DNA of 9,491 nucleotides, taken from assembly GCA_002329575.1 (NCBI GenBank), contig DCTK01000093.1, positions 40,702 through 50,192 on the forward strand, read 5' to 3'. Position 1 is the stretch's first letter, and each line of letters starts with the position of its first letter. The position numbers and the translations under genes were made by a program. Below the pieces are notes generated by a model that was not told where the DNA came from, made no database searches, and saw only the letters and a list, made by a program, of their open reading frames with translations. The stretch is from Sutterella sp. UBA1442. Lineage in GTDB: Bacteria > Pseudomonadota > Gammaproteobacteria > Burkholderiales > Burkholderiaceae_F. Of this stretch, positions 1 to 6,400 are shown one piece after another.

Positions 1-211
1 AGATAATGATGGCCGCAATGATTGTGCGAACAGCAGGTCCCAGACTTTCTAATGGAATCATGTCGGCGCATTGCGTTGAAAATTTAAGCGCAAACACAAT
101 CCCGATCACCCAACCGACAATCGAGAGGATTTCACGCACAACGCCGCGTGAGACACCGACTGCTGTCGAAAGTCCCACCACGATCAATACTGCCCAATCC
201 AATTCATTCAC
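1..211 (-). CDS. cvpA: CvpA family inner-membrane protein (N-terminal part, cut by window edge)
   Basis: The first 70 codons are seen; the rest lies beyond base 1. The start is GTG at 211-209, preceded by a good Shine-Dalgarno (AAAGGA, bases 221-226, 9 nt spacing). The protein begins MNELDWAVLIVVGLSTAVGV and continues through a positively charged SRGVVREILS turn into a second hydrophobic stretch (IVGWVIGIVFAL). That is the family pattern: short N-terminus, membrane helix, RG-x-VRE-x-L motif, second helix. CvpA proteins are small multi-span inner-membrane proteins, named for colicin V production in E. coli and linked there to envelope stress tolerance; the biochemical role is unsettled. It starts 32 nt after the dedD-like stop, so it is probably the last gene seen of the accD-folC-dedD-cvpA operon; purF commonly follows in relatives but is outside the window. 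Identification rests on the N-terminus and the gene order. Confidence 0.85.
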   Translation of the reverse strand, partial: MNELDWAVLIVVGLSTAVGVSRGVVREILSIVGWVIGIVFALKFSTQCADMIPLESLGPAVRTIIAAIII

Positions 212-243
212 GTTTTGTTTTCCTTTCGTTATTGGCTAGCGGG

Positions 244-906
244 TTATTGTTTCTTTTTCTCTTTGGCGATTTGCTCAGCAATCGCATCGCGATTGCTTGC
301 CCTCAAAATATCGGCCACCGGATCAGCCGATGCCTTGGGTTTTGTCGTCGCAGAGGATGTTTGGCTCTTAGATGACTTGGCACTCGTTGAACTCTTAGCG
401 GTCGTTTGTGCCTTTGTAGTTGTCTTGGCTACCGGTTTGCTAGACGTTTGCGTTGCTGATGATTTTGTCGGCTTCGCTTTGGTCTCTGGCTTTGCCTGAG
501 ACTTGGTGTTCTGGACAGAAGGCTTAACCGCAGGCGTCTTTAGCGTTTGCGCTTTTTGCGTTGCGCCTTGAAGACTTTGAGTTGGTGGCGTCAAACGTTG
601 AACATTGGTCACCGAACCTTCAGTTTTCTGAACCGGTAAGTGAGAAATTTTTCGACTATCCAAAAACTGAATCACGCGATCTGCTTCTGCTCGAGTCTTA
701 AAGTTACCTAAGCGAACGCGCCAAAGTGTTGCGGCCTTTTTCTGAACCTTCACAGAATAAACAGGATAGCCCATGGCTTGGTAGCGAGCCATCTCTCGCA
801 TGGCCCCAGCTTCGCTGCTAGTGGCCATTACCTGAATGAAGAAGCCACCTGAGGTAATGTCTTGAGATTGCTTTGAAGTCTCTTTGGTCTGTTTAGATTC
901 TGCCAA
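244..906 (-). CDS. SPOR-domain (DedD-like) C-terminal part, downstream of in-frame TGA
   Basis: This open stretch contains a SPOR domain at about residues 20-94 (starts GGFFIQVMATSS; core LWRVRLGNFKTRAEADRVI). SPOR domains bind denuded glycan strands at the division septum and work in the periplasm. After it come about 90 residues very rich in Lys, Thr, Ser, Pro and Ala, then a short charged helix ending EQIAKEKKKQ. The frame is the same as the upstream piece (943-1308) and is open from 942. The only start-like codon before the domain is a TTG at 906-904, with no convincing ribosome-binding site. Made alone, the product would lack the membrane anchor and stay in the cytoplasm, where a SPOR domain has no known job. 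I read it as the distal part of one 354-codon dedD-like gene, decayed or read through at the TGA. DedD normally carries SPOR at its very C-terminus, so the long tail is unusual. The stop is TAA at 246-244. Confidence 0.75.
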   Translation of the reverse strand: MAESKQTKETSKQSQDITSGGFFIQVMATSSEAGAMREMARYQAMGYPVYSVKVQKKAATLWRVRLGNFKTRAEADRVIQFLDSRKISHLPVQKTEGSVTNVQRLTPPTQSLQGATQKAQTLKTPAVKPSVQNTKSQAKPETKAKPTKSSATQTSSKPVAKTTTKAQTTAKSSTSAKSSKSQTSSATTKPKASADPVADILRASNRDAIAEQIAKEKKKQ

Positions 907-942
907 GACGTCTTTAGGAGCGTGTCTCGCTTCAGGCGCTTG

Positions 943-945
943 TCA
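943..945 (-). other. In-frame TGA dividing the dedD-like gene
   Basis: Reading the minus strand from the ATG at 1308, codon 122 is TGA in the context GTC TGA CAA. The frame then runs on without another stop for 232 codons to TAA at 244. Linker character is the same on both sides (TTPNVV before; QAPEARHAPKD after), so a single substitution (for example CGA Arg or TGG Trp to TGA) explains the break, with no indel. TGA followed by C is known as a weak termination context in bacteria. TGA is used as a genuine stop by accD, fimV and the gene at 8478-8738, so the codon is not reassigned here. Possible readings are a recent nonsense mutation, a base-call error, or readthrough. Confidence 0.8.
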
Positions 946-1308
946 GACAACATTAGGCGTTGTTAAATCTTTAAGAGCACTTTCTCCCGGTGCTTGTGCT
1001 TGGGGCAAAGGTTGATTAACCGGAAGTTCCAACTTATAGAAGGGCTCTTTTTTTATGTTGGGAATATCAGTATCGGCTTGATTGTCCGTGATAAAGCTCG
1101 GAGGGTTAAAAATCAAAGGACAAAACACACCTAGCGTTGCTAACAATGTGACAACACCAATGACCCGATGACGAAATCGAGCTCTTTGACGCTGCTCTTC
1201 AGTTTCGTCAGTGGTCATGCGAAGTGACTCTTCGGTTGAGACTTCTTTTTCAGGTGTCGAAGTCTTCCAAAAAGTTGTTTTTCGCGAGGTGTTTTTGTCT
1301 TCTTGCAT
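943..1308 (-). CDS. DedD-like N-terminal part: cytoplasmic region, membrane anchor, linker
   Basis: The 121-residue product has a polar cytoplasmic N-terminus (about 1-47, ending in the basic run RQRARFRHR), one membrane helix (about 49-67, VIGVVTLLATLGVFCPLIF), then a Pro/Gln-rich periplasmic linker up to residue 121, where a TGA ends it. This is the usual front half of DedD/SPOR proteins, which have a basic stretch, a single anchor, then a flexible linker and a distal SPOR domain. The SPOR domain is found in the same frame just beyond the stop. The ATG at 1308 lies 6 nt after the folC stop, as expected for translationally coupled operon genes; no strong Shine-Dalgarno is seen. The order accD-folC-dedD-cvpA matches E. 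coli, supporting the dedD assignment. If termination is complete, this yields a membrane stub with no peptidoglycan-binding part. Confidence 0.7.
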   Translation of the reverse strand: MQEDKNTSRKTTFWKTSTPEKEVSTEESLRMTTDETEEQRQRARFRHRVIGVVTLLATLGVFCPLIFNPPSFITDNQADTDIPNIKKEPFYKLELPVNQPLPQAQAPGESALKDLTTPNVV

Positions 1309-1314
1309 TGAGCT

Positions 1315-2586
1315 TTATGCCAATTTAGCGAGGACCGCGGTTACGGTCACAAATGAACCAAAAACGAGTATTTTATCAGTGATTGAGGCTTCTTGACGGG
1401 CCGCATCAAAAGCGCTCTCAATTGTCTCGAACCTTTTGATTTTACTATGATCAACACCCGCTTCCAACATCGTACGATGTAAAAGTTCGCAGTCAGCCCC
1501 TCTGGGCTTTGCAAGCCCAGAGATAAACCACTCATCCACACAAGGATTCATCAGTTTGATGACATCAATCATGTCTTTGTCGGCTAACATCCCAAAAACC
1601 GCAATGAGCTTGCCAATTGAAGGGAGTTTCTCAACGTTTTGAGCCAAGACAGCCGCCGCATGTGGGTTGTGTCCGACGTCCAAAATGATGGTGGGATCTT
1701 TTGAGATCGTTTCAAAGCGGGCTTTGAGTTTTACAGTTTTAAGACCTTCAATGATTGCCTCTGGCGCGACGGGAAGTTTGTCTTGTAGCAAATAAACTAA
1801 AGCCAACACGCCTGCCGCGTTATCTTTTTGATTCACACCGGCTAAAGCAGGCGGGCAAACTAACCAAGTATCCTTCTCGAAGACAAACTGCCATTGATCA
1901 TTTGTGACTTCTTTAATGTCAAAGTCTTGACCATAGACATAAAGGTCTGTTTCTAACGCTTTGGCGTACTGCAAAAGCTTTTGAGGAGGATTGCGATCAG
2001 CGCAAACAGCGGGTTTGCCGGCACGGTAGATATGAGCTTTTTCCCAACCGATACTGTCTCGTGTATTGCCTAAATAAGCTTCGTGATCAATGCCAACAGT
2101 AGTCACAATAGACGCCGTTGACTCCAAGGCATTTATTGCATCAAGTCTGCCGCCTAGACCAATTTCAAGGATGACGACATCAGGCTTTGCCAACTGAAAG
2201 ACTTTGAGAATGGCAAGCGCGGTGTATTCAAAATACGTTAAGCCCAAACCATCACGAACGGCTTCTACGGCTTTGAAACCTTCAACAAGCGTTGCATCGT
2301 CAACATCAACACCATTGATGCAAGCACGTTCGTTAAAGCGAAGCATATGAGGAGAAGTGTGCTTAGCGGCCTTGTAGCCAGCAGCTTTGTAGATCGACTC
2401 GAGCATGGCACAAGTACTCCCCTTGCCGTTCGTGCCGGCTACAGTGATGACGGGACAATCAAACGTGATAGTCATGCGCGAGAGCATCGTTTTCATGCGA
2501 GCTAGACCCAACTCAATCGTGCTCTCAGGGTGCGAGGCCAGTACAAAGTCTAACCAAGCATTTAAATTATCTTTTTCTTGAGACAT
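1315..2586 (-). CDS. folC: Bifunctional dihydrofolate synthase / folylpolyglutamate synthase
   Basis: A 423-residue cytoplasmic Mur-ligase-like ATP enzyme. It adds glutamate to dihydropteroate (making dihydrofolate) and further glutamates to reduced folates. The P-loop is VAGTNGKGST at about 49-58, followed by the folate-site signature HTSPHMLRFNER (76-87). EIGLGGRLDAIN lies at 141-152, and VGIDHE at 164-169. WEKAHI at 181-186 holds the lysine (about K183) expected to be carbamylated. The C-terminal domain carries ILDVGHNPHAA. Length is close to E. coli FolC (422). The ATG at 2586 has AAGG (2593-2596) 6 nt upstream. It lies 85 nt downstream of accD, with a strong hairpin between, and 6 nt before the dedD-like start, so it belongs to the accD operon. 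A 10-bp inverted repeat sits inside the gene at 1500-1522. Confidence 0.97.
   Translation of the reverse strand: MSQEKDNLNAWLDFVLASHPESTIELGLARMKTMLSRMTITFDCPVITVAGTNGKGSTCAMLESIYKAAGYKAAKHTSPHMLRFNERACINGVDVDDATLVEGFKAVEAVRDGLGLTYFEYTALAILKVFQLAKPDVVILEIGLGGRLDAINALESTASIVTTVGIDHEAYLGNTRDSIGWEKAHIYRAGKPAVCADRNPPQKLLQYAKALETDLYVYGQDFDIKEVTNDQWQFVFEKDTWLVCPPALAGVNQKDNAAGVLALVYLLQDKLPVAPEAIIEGLKTVKLKARFETISKDPTIILDVGHNPHAAAVLAQNVEKLPSIGKLIAVFGMLADKDMIDVIKLMNPCVDEWFISGLAKPRGADCELLHRTMLEAGVDHSKIKRFETIESAFDAARQEASITDKILVFGSFVTVTAVLAKLA
1500..1522. repeat. Perfect 10-bp inverted repeat inside folC
   Basis: The arms CTCTGGGCTT (1500-1509) and AAGCCCAGAG (1513-1522) are perfectly complementary around a 3-base loop. 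It lies in the 3' third of folC and encodes part of the ISGLAKPRG stretch. There is no T-run after it on either strand, so it is not an intrinsic terminator. It may only reflect coding constraint, or act as a stabilising mRNA hairpin. Confidence 0.5.
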
Positions 2587-2601
2587 TTCAAACCTTAAGG
2601 C

Positions 2602-2632
2602 AGTTCGACCACGCTTTTTGCGTGGTCGAACT
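2602..2632. promoter_or_regulatory. Strong hairpin between accD and folC
   Basis: The arms AGTTCGACCACGC (2602-2614) and GCGTGGTCGAACT (2620-2632) form a perfect 13-bp stem with a 5-base T (plus) or A (minus) loop. In the accD-to-folC transcript it sits just before the folC Shine-Dalgarno (AAGG at 2593-2596), leaving it exposed. Neither side has a T-run after the stem, so a classical rho-independent terminator is unlikely. A processing, stability or partial-termination element that sets the folC-to-accD ratio is more plausible, but that is inference. Confidence 0.6.
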
Positions 2633-2671
2633 ATTTCAATCAGTGACGTTATCTTTGTCAGTCATGTTCAA

Positions 2672-3556
2672 TCACATGGCCGCGTCAGTAATACGTTTTC
2701 TCATAAGCATTGCGATGATCTCTGCAATGTTAGCTCGCATTTCACGGCGATCAACGATCATGTCAACAGCCCCCTTCTTAAGCAAGAATTCCGAGCGCTG
2801 GAAACCTTCCGGCAACTTTTCACGCACCGTTTGCTCAATCACGCGAGGACCGGCAAAACCAATCAAGGCCTTGGGCTCAGCAATCACCACATCGCCCATA
2901 AAGGCAAAACTCGCGGAGACACCGCCCATCGTGGGATCAGTTAAAACAGAAATAAAGGGAAGCTTTTCTTCAGCCAAACCCGCAACAGCAGCCGTGGTTT
3001 TCGCCATTTGCATCAAGGACAACAAGCCTTCTTGCATACGAGCACCACCCGAAGCTGCAAAGCAAATGAAGGGGCACTTTCTGCGAGTAGCTTCTGCTAC
3101 ACCGCGCACAAAACGTTCGCCCACGACTGAGCCCATGGAGCCGCCCATAAAGTTAAATTCAAAAGCAGCGACAACAACAGGAAGTCCTCGAAGCGTGCCA
3201 CACTTAACCACTAAGGCGTCGGTTTCCCCCGTCTTGGCTTGAGCTTGCTTAACACGAGAAGGATACGACTTGCTATCAACAAATTTAAGCGGATCTGTCG
3301 GCACGACCTCTTGAGCCAACTCTTCTTGTTGAGTCGGATCCAAGAAGGTTTCTACACGCTCACGAGCGCTGATTCGCATGTGATGACCACACTTGGGACA
3401 TACCATCAAAGAGTCTTGCAACTCTTCGGTATAAAGAACTTGCTCGCAGCTCGGGCACTTCGTCCAAAGCCCTTCGGGAATCACGCTTTCTTTTTTGTCA
3501 GCAGACTCATTTTCACTTTTGTGAATACGAGGCAGTAAACGGTCAATCCAACTCAT
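2672..3556 (-). CDS. accD: Acetyl-CoA carboxylase carboxyltransferase subunit beta
   Basis: A 294-residue cytoplasmic subunit that joins AccA to form the carboxyltransferase, moving CO2 from biotin on AccB to acetyl-CoA to give malonyl-CoA, the first committed step of fatty-acid synthesis. The N-terminal four-cysteine zinc ribbon is complete: C34 and C37, then C53 and C56 (spacing 2-15-2). The crotonase-like body carries [14 protein letters not shown] (136-149), [10 protein letters not shown] (168-177), [12 protein letters not shown] (211-222) and [11 protein letters not shown] (233-243). Length fits betaproteobacterial AccD. The ATG at 3556 is preceded by AGGA at 3567-3570 (10 nt). It is the first gene of its operon here because the gene upstream points away, so the promoter must lie in 3557-3767. 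E. coli AccD can bind its own mRNA; whether the leader hairpin here is used that way is unknown. The stop is TGA. Confidence 0.97.
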   Translation of the reverse strand: MSWIDRLLPRIHKSENESADKKESVIPEGLWTKCPSCEQVLYTEELQDSLMVCPKCGHHMRISARERVETFLDPTQQEELAQEVVPTDPLKFVDSKSYPSRVKQAQAKTGETDALVVKCGTLRGLPVVVAAFEFNFMGGSMGSVVGERFVRGVAEATRRKCPFICFAASGGARMQEGLLSLMQMAKTTAAVAGLAEEKLPFISVLTDPTMGGVSASFAFMGDVVIAEPKALIGFAGPRVIEQTVREKLPEGFQRSEFLLKKGAVDMIVDRREMRANIAEIIAMLMRKRITDAAM

Positions 3557-3576
3557 GGTATTTAATTCCTAATCGA

Positions 3577-3600
3577 TCGTTGTTTTTACCAAAACAACGA
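3577..3600. promoter_or_regulatory. Perfect 10-bp inverted repeat in the accD leader
   Basis: TCGTTGTTTT (3577-3586), a 4-base spacer and AAAACAACGA (3591-3600) form a perfect inverted repeat. It ends 20 bases upstream of the accD start and just before its Shine-Dalgarno. It could be an operator for a dimeric regulator or an mRNA hairpin in the accD leader. No T-run follows on the minus strand, so it is not a terminator for accD. Confidence 0.5.
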
Positions 3601-3631
3601 CACGAAAAATAGCTTCATAAATAATTTTGGA

Positions 3632-3659
3632 ATTTTAGCATTAAGAGAATCATTTCTAA
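3632..3659 (-). promoter_or_regulatory. Candidate accD promoter
   Basis: On the minus strand there is an extended -10 (TGC TAAAAT; hexamer at 3632-3637) with a weak -35 (TTAGAA, 3654-3659) 16 bases upstream. The implied transcript start near 3625 gives a leader of about 70 nt holding the 3577-3600 hairpin. Chosen by eye from an AT-rich region, so other promoters are possible. Confidence 0.35.
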
Positions 3660-3723
3660 CGCATTAAAATGGGCTATTTGGATGAGTATTGCATCACGTA
3701 GATCCGCTTCGCTTTACAATACG

Positions 3724-3732
3724 TGCTATAAC
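3724..3732 (+). promoter_or_regulatory. Candidate extended -10 for the plus-strand glycosyltransferase
   Basis: TGCTATAAC (TG-N-TATAAC) lies 35 bases before the start codon at 3768. No good -35 is seen. It sits within a short inverted repeat (CGTG...CACG, 3722-3735). The gene is divergent from accD and cannot be read from another operon on its strand within the window, so it needs its own promoter here. Confidence 0.3.
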
Positions 3733-3767
3733 ACGCTCTAACTATTTTTTTCTATTGAATCAATAAA

Positions 3768-4769
3768 ATGCCAGCACCAAAAGTCTCCATCATTGTTCCC
3801 TGCTTTAATGTAGAAAAATATCTTGAAGAATGCTTGGACTCTCTAATTAAACAGACATTGAATGAAATTGAATTAATTATTGTTAATGATGGTAGTACAG
3901 ATGGAACCTTATCGATTATCCAACGTTACCAATCGCTTGATTCAAGAATTCTTCTTATTAATAAGAAAAACTCTGGTTACGGAGATTCTTTAAACCAAGC
4001 GTTGGATAAGTGCCAAGGAGAATATGTTGGAATTGTAGAATCAGATGATTTCGTTGAACACGAAATGTTTGAAAAACTCTACAACACGGCTACATTGCAC
4101 AATTTAGACATATGCCGATGCTCCTACTATTACCATAAAAATGGTGAAGATGAAGTTCAAAATTGGCAAATGGTTCCCAAAAATGTTGTATTGACTCCAC
4201 GCAGCTTCAAAACAGTCTTCAAACAAGCGCCGTCGGTTTGGGCCAATCTTTATAACCGCCAATGGCTTAACGAACATCGCAGTAGATTTTTGCCGACGCC
4301 TGGAGCTAGTTTTCAAGACCTTTCTTTTTCATTTAAGGCCTATTATTTTGCTGAACGCTTTCTAATGGTTGCTCAACCACTTTTGCACTATCGACTAGAT
4401 AACGCCGGTAGCTCGGTCCACAACCCTAATAAAGTCTTTTGCGTTTGCTCAGAGTGGGATGAAATTTACAAGCTACTTAGAAGTAAACCAGAAGATATTG
4501 ACATGATGTCTTTTTTACCTCAAATTCAACACCAAGATTACATTTGGAATCTCGGAAGAATAGCCCAAGAATATAAACATATATTTCTTAAACATTGGCA
4601 GAAGGAAGCTAAGGAGCATCGTGCTCGTTGCGAAACACAATTATTTGAGTTACCACTGGCACACAAGCTTATTGAACTACTAGTGCTTTATTGTCCCCAA
4701 ACTTTACTTCTGTATAAAAAAGATAATCGGCTCATTCAAAAGCTTAAGAGTTTTGTTAGGCCCAATTAG
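3768..4769 (+). CDS. Family 2 glycosyltransferase (AT-rich, probably acquired)
   Basis: A 333-residue GT-A fold enzyme that would move a sugar from a nucleotide-sugar donor to a surface glycan; donor and acceptor cannot be told. It opens with VSIIVPCFNVEKYLEECLDS (6-25), has the nucleotide-binding VNDGSTDGT (39-47), the DxD-type metal site ESDDFV (91-96), an SVWANLYNRQWL segment (156-167) and GASFQDLSFSFK (179-190), where D184 is placed like the acid/base motif of capsule-type GT2 enzymes. No clear membrane helix or signal peptide; the C-terminus is basic and could sit on the membrane. G+C is very low in the first part (15 G/C of 60 bases at 3841-3900, against 35 of 60 in fimV at 6781-6840), suggesting horizontal gain. 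No Shine-Dalgarno is visible before the ATG. It faces the glycosyltransferase at 4766-5602 and their stop codons overlap. The role in LPS, capsule or exopolysaccharide is inferred. Confidence 0.88.
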   Translation: MPAPKVSIIVPCFNVEKYLEECLDSLIKQTLNEIELIIVNDGSTDGTLSIIQRYQSLDSRILLINKKNSGYGDSLNQALDKCQGEYVGIVESDDFVEHEMFEKLYNTATLHNLDICRCSYYYHKNGEDEVQNWQMVPKNVVLTPRSFKTVFKQAPSVWANLYNRQWLNEHRSRFLPTPGASFQDLSFSFKAYYFAERFLMVAQPLLHYRLDNAGSSVHNPNKVFCVCSEWDEIYKLLRSKPEDIDMMSFLPQIQHQDYIWNLGRIAQEYKHIFLKHWQKEAKEHRARCETQLFELPLAHKLIELLVLYCPQTLLLYKKDNRLIQKLKSFVRPN

Positions 4770-5602
4770 CCTCTAAAATTGAGATACATCATTTGACGAA
4801 CCCAACTCGGCGACAAGCGCAATACAGCTCGTATGAGTACGTTTTTACAAAGTTCTCCCGTACTCAAGAAACCTATGTTCTTGAAGTGGCGATAAAGAGT
4901 CACTTCTTGCTTAAATAGCCTCCAACCACTTCGTCTTTCTGAGAGCATAGAGTCTGTTCTCATTTTGACTAAGACATCTGGGAGATTGGCCAAACGTGCT
5001 TGAGATTGAATCATGTGGATCCATAGCGGATAGTCTTCGGGGAAGATATCGGGATATCCTCCAAGAGCCAATATCAGTGGCTTTCGATACATTACCGTTG
5101 GATGATTTAATGGGGAACGATACTTTGCGAACTCTGTAAGCTCGTCATGATTCAGCGGCATTCTCTTCGTATGCTTAAGTTCAGTTAGTGTATCGTCGTA
5201 CTCATCGACTGCACCTCCAAGAGCTGCAATTTCAGGATGCATAGACATGAATTGACATTGGAGTTCAAAGCGTTTAGGGACGCTAATATCATCTCCATCC
5301 ATCCGAGCAACCAAATCATAACGACAAGATTTAAGACCCAAATTGAGAGCGTGGCGCAAGCCTTTGTTTTCAAAAAAACGACAAGATACCCACTGACTGC
5401 CTAATCGGTCCGACCATGTTTGAATGACCTGAGAGAGTTCAGTCGATACGGGACCGTCCTCAACAAGCACAATCTCAGAAGGTTTAACGGTCTGACTATC
5501 CCAGACACTAGTCAAAGCCTCTTGAAGTTGAGAGGCAGAACTTCCGTGATAAACCGAAATCAAAACGCTAAAGGGGGCCTGATAAGTTTGAGTCTCTGTC
5601 AT
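4766..5602 (-). CDS. Family 2 glycosyltransferase (AmsE-like)
   Basis: A 278-residue GT-A enzyme with FSVLISVYHGSSASQLQEAL (11-30), the nucleotide-site VLVEDGP (45-51), the metal-binding MDGDDISVP (101-109), NHPTVMYRKP (166-175) and the acid/base region FPEDYPLWIHM (187-197). This set resembles exopolysaccharide/LPS transferases such as AmsE, which use a nucleotide-sugar donor. The C-terminal 60 residues are basic and amphipathic, as in peripheral membrane transferases. It starts 15 nt after the truA stop on the same strand, so it is probably the last gene of the fimV-truA transcript; the Shine-Dalgarno is poor. G+C is between that of the AT-rich transferase at 3768-4769 and that of fimV. Sequence motifs differ enough from the neighbour that they are not recent duplicates. 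Exact sugar and acceptor are unknown. Confidence 0.88.
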   Translation of the reverse strand: MTETQTYQAPFSVLISVYHGSSASQLQEALTSVWDSQTVKPSEIVLVEDGPVSTELSQVIQTWSDRLGSQWVSCRFFENKGLRHALNLGLKSCRYDLVARMDGDDISVPKRFELQCQFMSMHPEIAALGGAVDEYDDTLTELKHTKRMPLNHDELTEFAKYRSPLNHPTVMYRKPLILALGGYPDIFPEDYPLWIHMIQSQARLANLPDVLVKMRTDSMLSERRSGWRLFKQEVTLYRHFKNIGFLSTGELCKNVLIRAVLRLSPSWVRQMMYLNFRG

Positions 5603-5617
5603 AGCTACTTAAAGCAG

Positions 5618-6400
5618 TTACGGAAAGTTAAAGATCGTTGGACTATGGGTCGGGAGATCTGGAAAATCCGGATATTTCACCCCGACTAAATAAAGGCCAG
5701 AGGCCGCAAACGTAGGCGCAGCCAAAGTGCGATCTTTTGCTTCAAACACCTCTTTAAACCAAGAAAGACTTTCTCTACCTGTACCAACATAGACGAGGCT
5801 ACCAACAATGTTTCTCACCATATGATGCAAAAAAGCGTTGGCTCGGAGTCTAATTCCGATCATGCGCCCAAATCGCTTTACAGTCACCTCATGAACGAGC
5901 CTGACAGGTGTTTTTGCCTGACATTCCGATGCCCTAAAACTGGAGAAATCGTGTTCACCAATTAAAAGATTGGCCGCCTCTTGCATCTTAGCTTCATCAC
6001 AGGGTCTAAATAGCCATCCTGTGCGAGAGGCTAACAAGGGAGAACGTACCGGGTCATTCAAAATCCAGTATTCATAAGTACGCTCGACAGCCGAAAAACG
6101 AGAAGAAAAATCATCAGGGACAAAACGAGCCCAACGAACAGCCACTGTCGAGGGAAGGTAAGCATTGACTCCCCTCACCCAAGCCGTCAATGGTCTTTGA
6201 ACAGGACTGTCAAAATCGACTACTTGATGAGTGGCATGAACGCCCGTATCTGTGCGTCCTGCACAAACTGTGCGAAGCGGAACTGTCGAGAAAGATTTCA
6301 GGGCTGATTCAAGCGTTTCTTGAACAGTCGGCATTTGCGGTTGGTGTTGCCAACCGCAAAATGCTGATCCGTCATATTCGATGCCTAACGCAACTCGCAT
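5618..6400 (-). CDS. truA: tRNA pseudouridine(38-40) synthase TruA
   Basis: A 260-residue cytoplasmic enzyme that converts uridines 38, 39 and 40 of the tRNA anticodon arm to pseudouridine. The N-terminus RVALGIEYDGSAFCGWQHQP is typical. The catalytic aspartate lies in AGRTDTGVHA (D51; equivalent to D60 of E. coli). Further family signatures are DDFSSRFSAVERTYEYWI (115-132), HDFSSFRASECQAKTP (about 150-165) and FLHHMVRNIVGSLVYVGTG. Length is normal. The ATG at 6400-6398 shares base A6400 with the fimV stop (TGATG), so translation is coupled. The order fimV-truA is common in betaproteobacteria. Confidence 0.97.
   Translation of the reverse strand: MRVALGIEYDGSAFCGWQHQPQMPTVQETLESALKSFSTVPLRTVCAGRTDTGVHATHQVVDFDSPVQRPLTAWVRGVNAYLPSTVAVRWARFVPDDFSSRFSAVERTYEYWILNDPVRSPLLASRTGWLFRPCDEAKMQEAANLLIGEHDFSSFRASECQAKTPVRLVHEVTVKRFGRMIGIRLRANAFLHHMVRNIVGSLVYVGTGRESLSWFKEVFEAKDRTLAAPTFAASGLYLVGVKYPDFPDLPTHSPTIFNFP

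Noticed and set aside
943..945. TGA read as selenocysteine or as a reassigned tryptophan codon
   Set aside because: No selenoprotein of the SPOR/DedD type is known and only a 4-bp stem is seen just downstream, not a convincing SECIS. TGA ends accD, the 8478-8738 gene, and fimV, where it overlaps the truA start, so genome-wide reassignment does not fit.
2602..2632. Accepting the accD-folC hairpin as an intrinsic terminator
   Set aside because: No T-run follows the stem on either strand, and folC and the genes after it would then need another promoter, which is not apparent in the remaining 15 bases.
2622..3242. Long plus-strand open frame of 206 codons opposite accD
   Set aside because: It is the antisense of the strongly conserved accD gene, has no recognisable domain, and arises from accD codon composition.
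3557..3767. Remnants of trp genes or a mobile element beside the transferase genes
   Set aside because: The stretch is AT-rich with promoter-like sites and short palindromes only; I see no coding remnant, terminal inverted repeats or target-site duplications.
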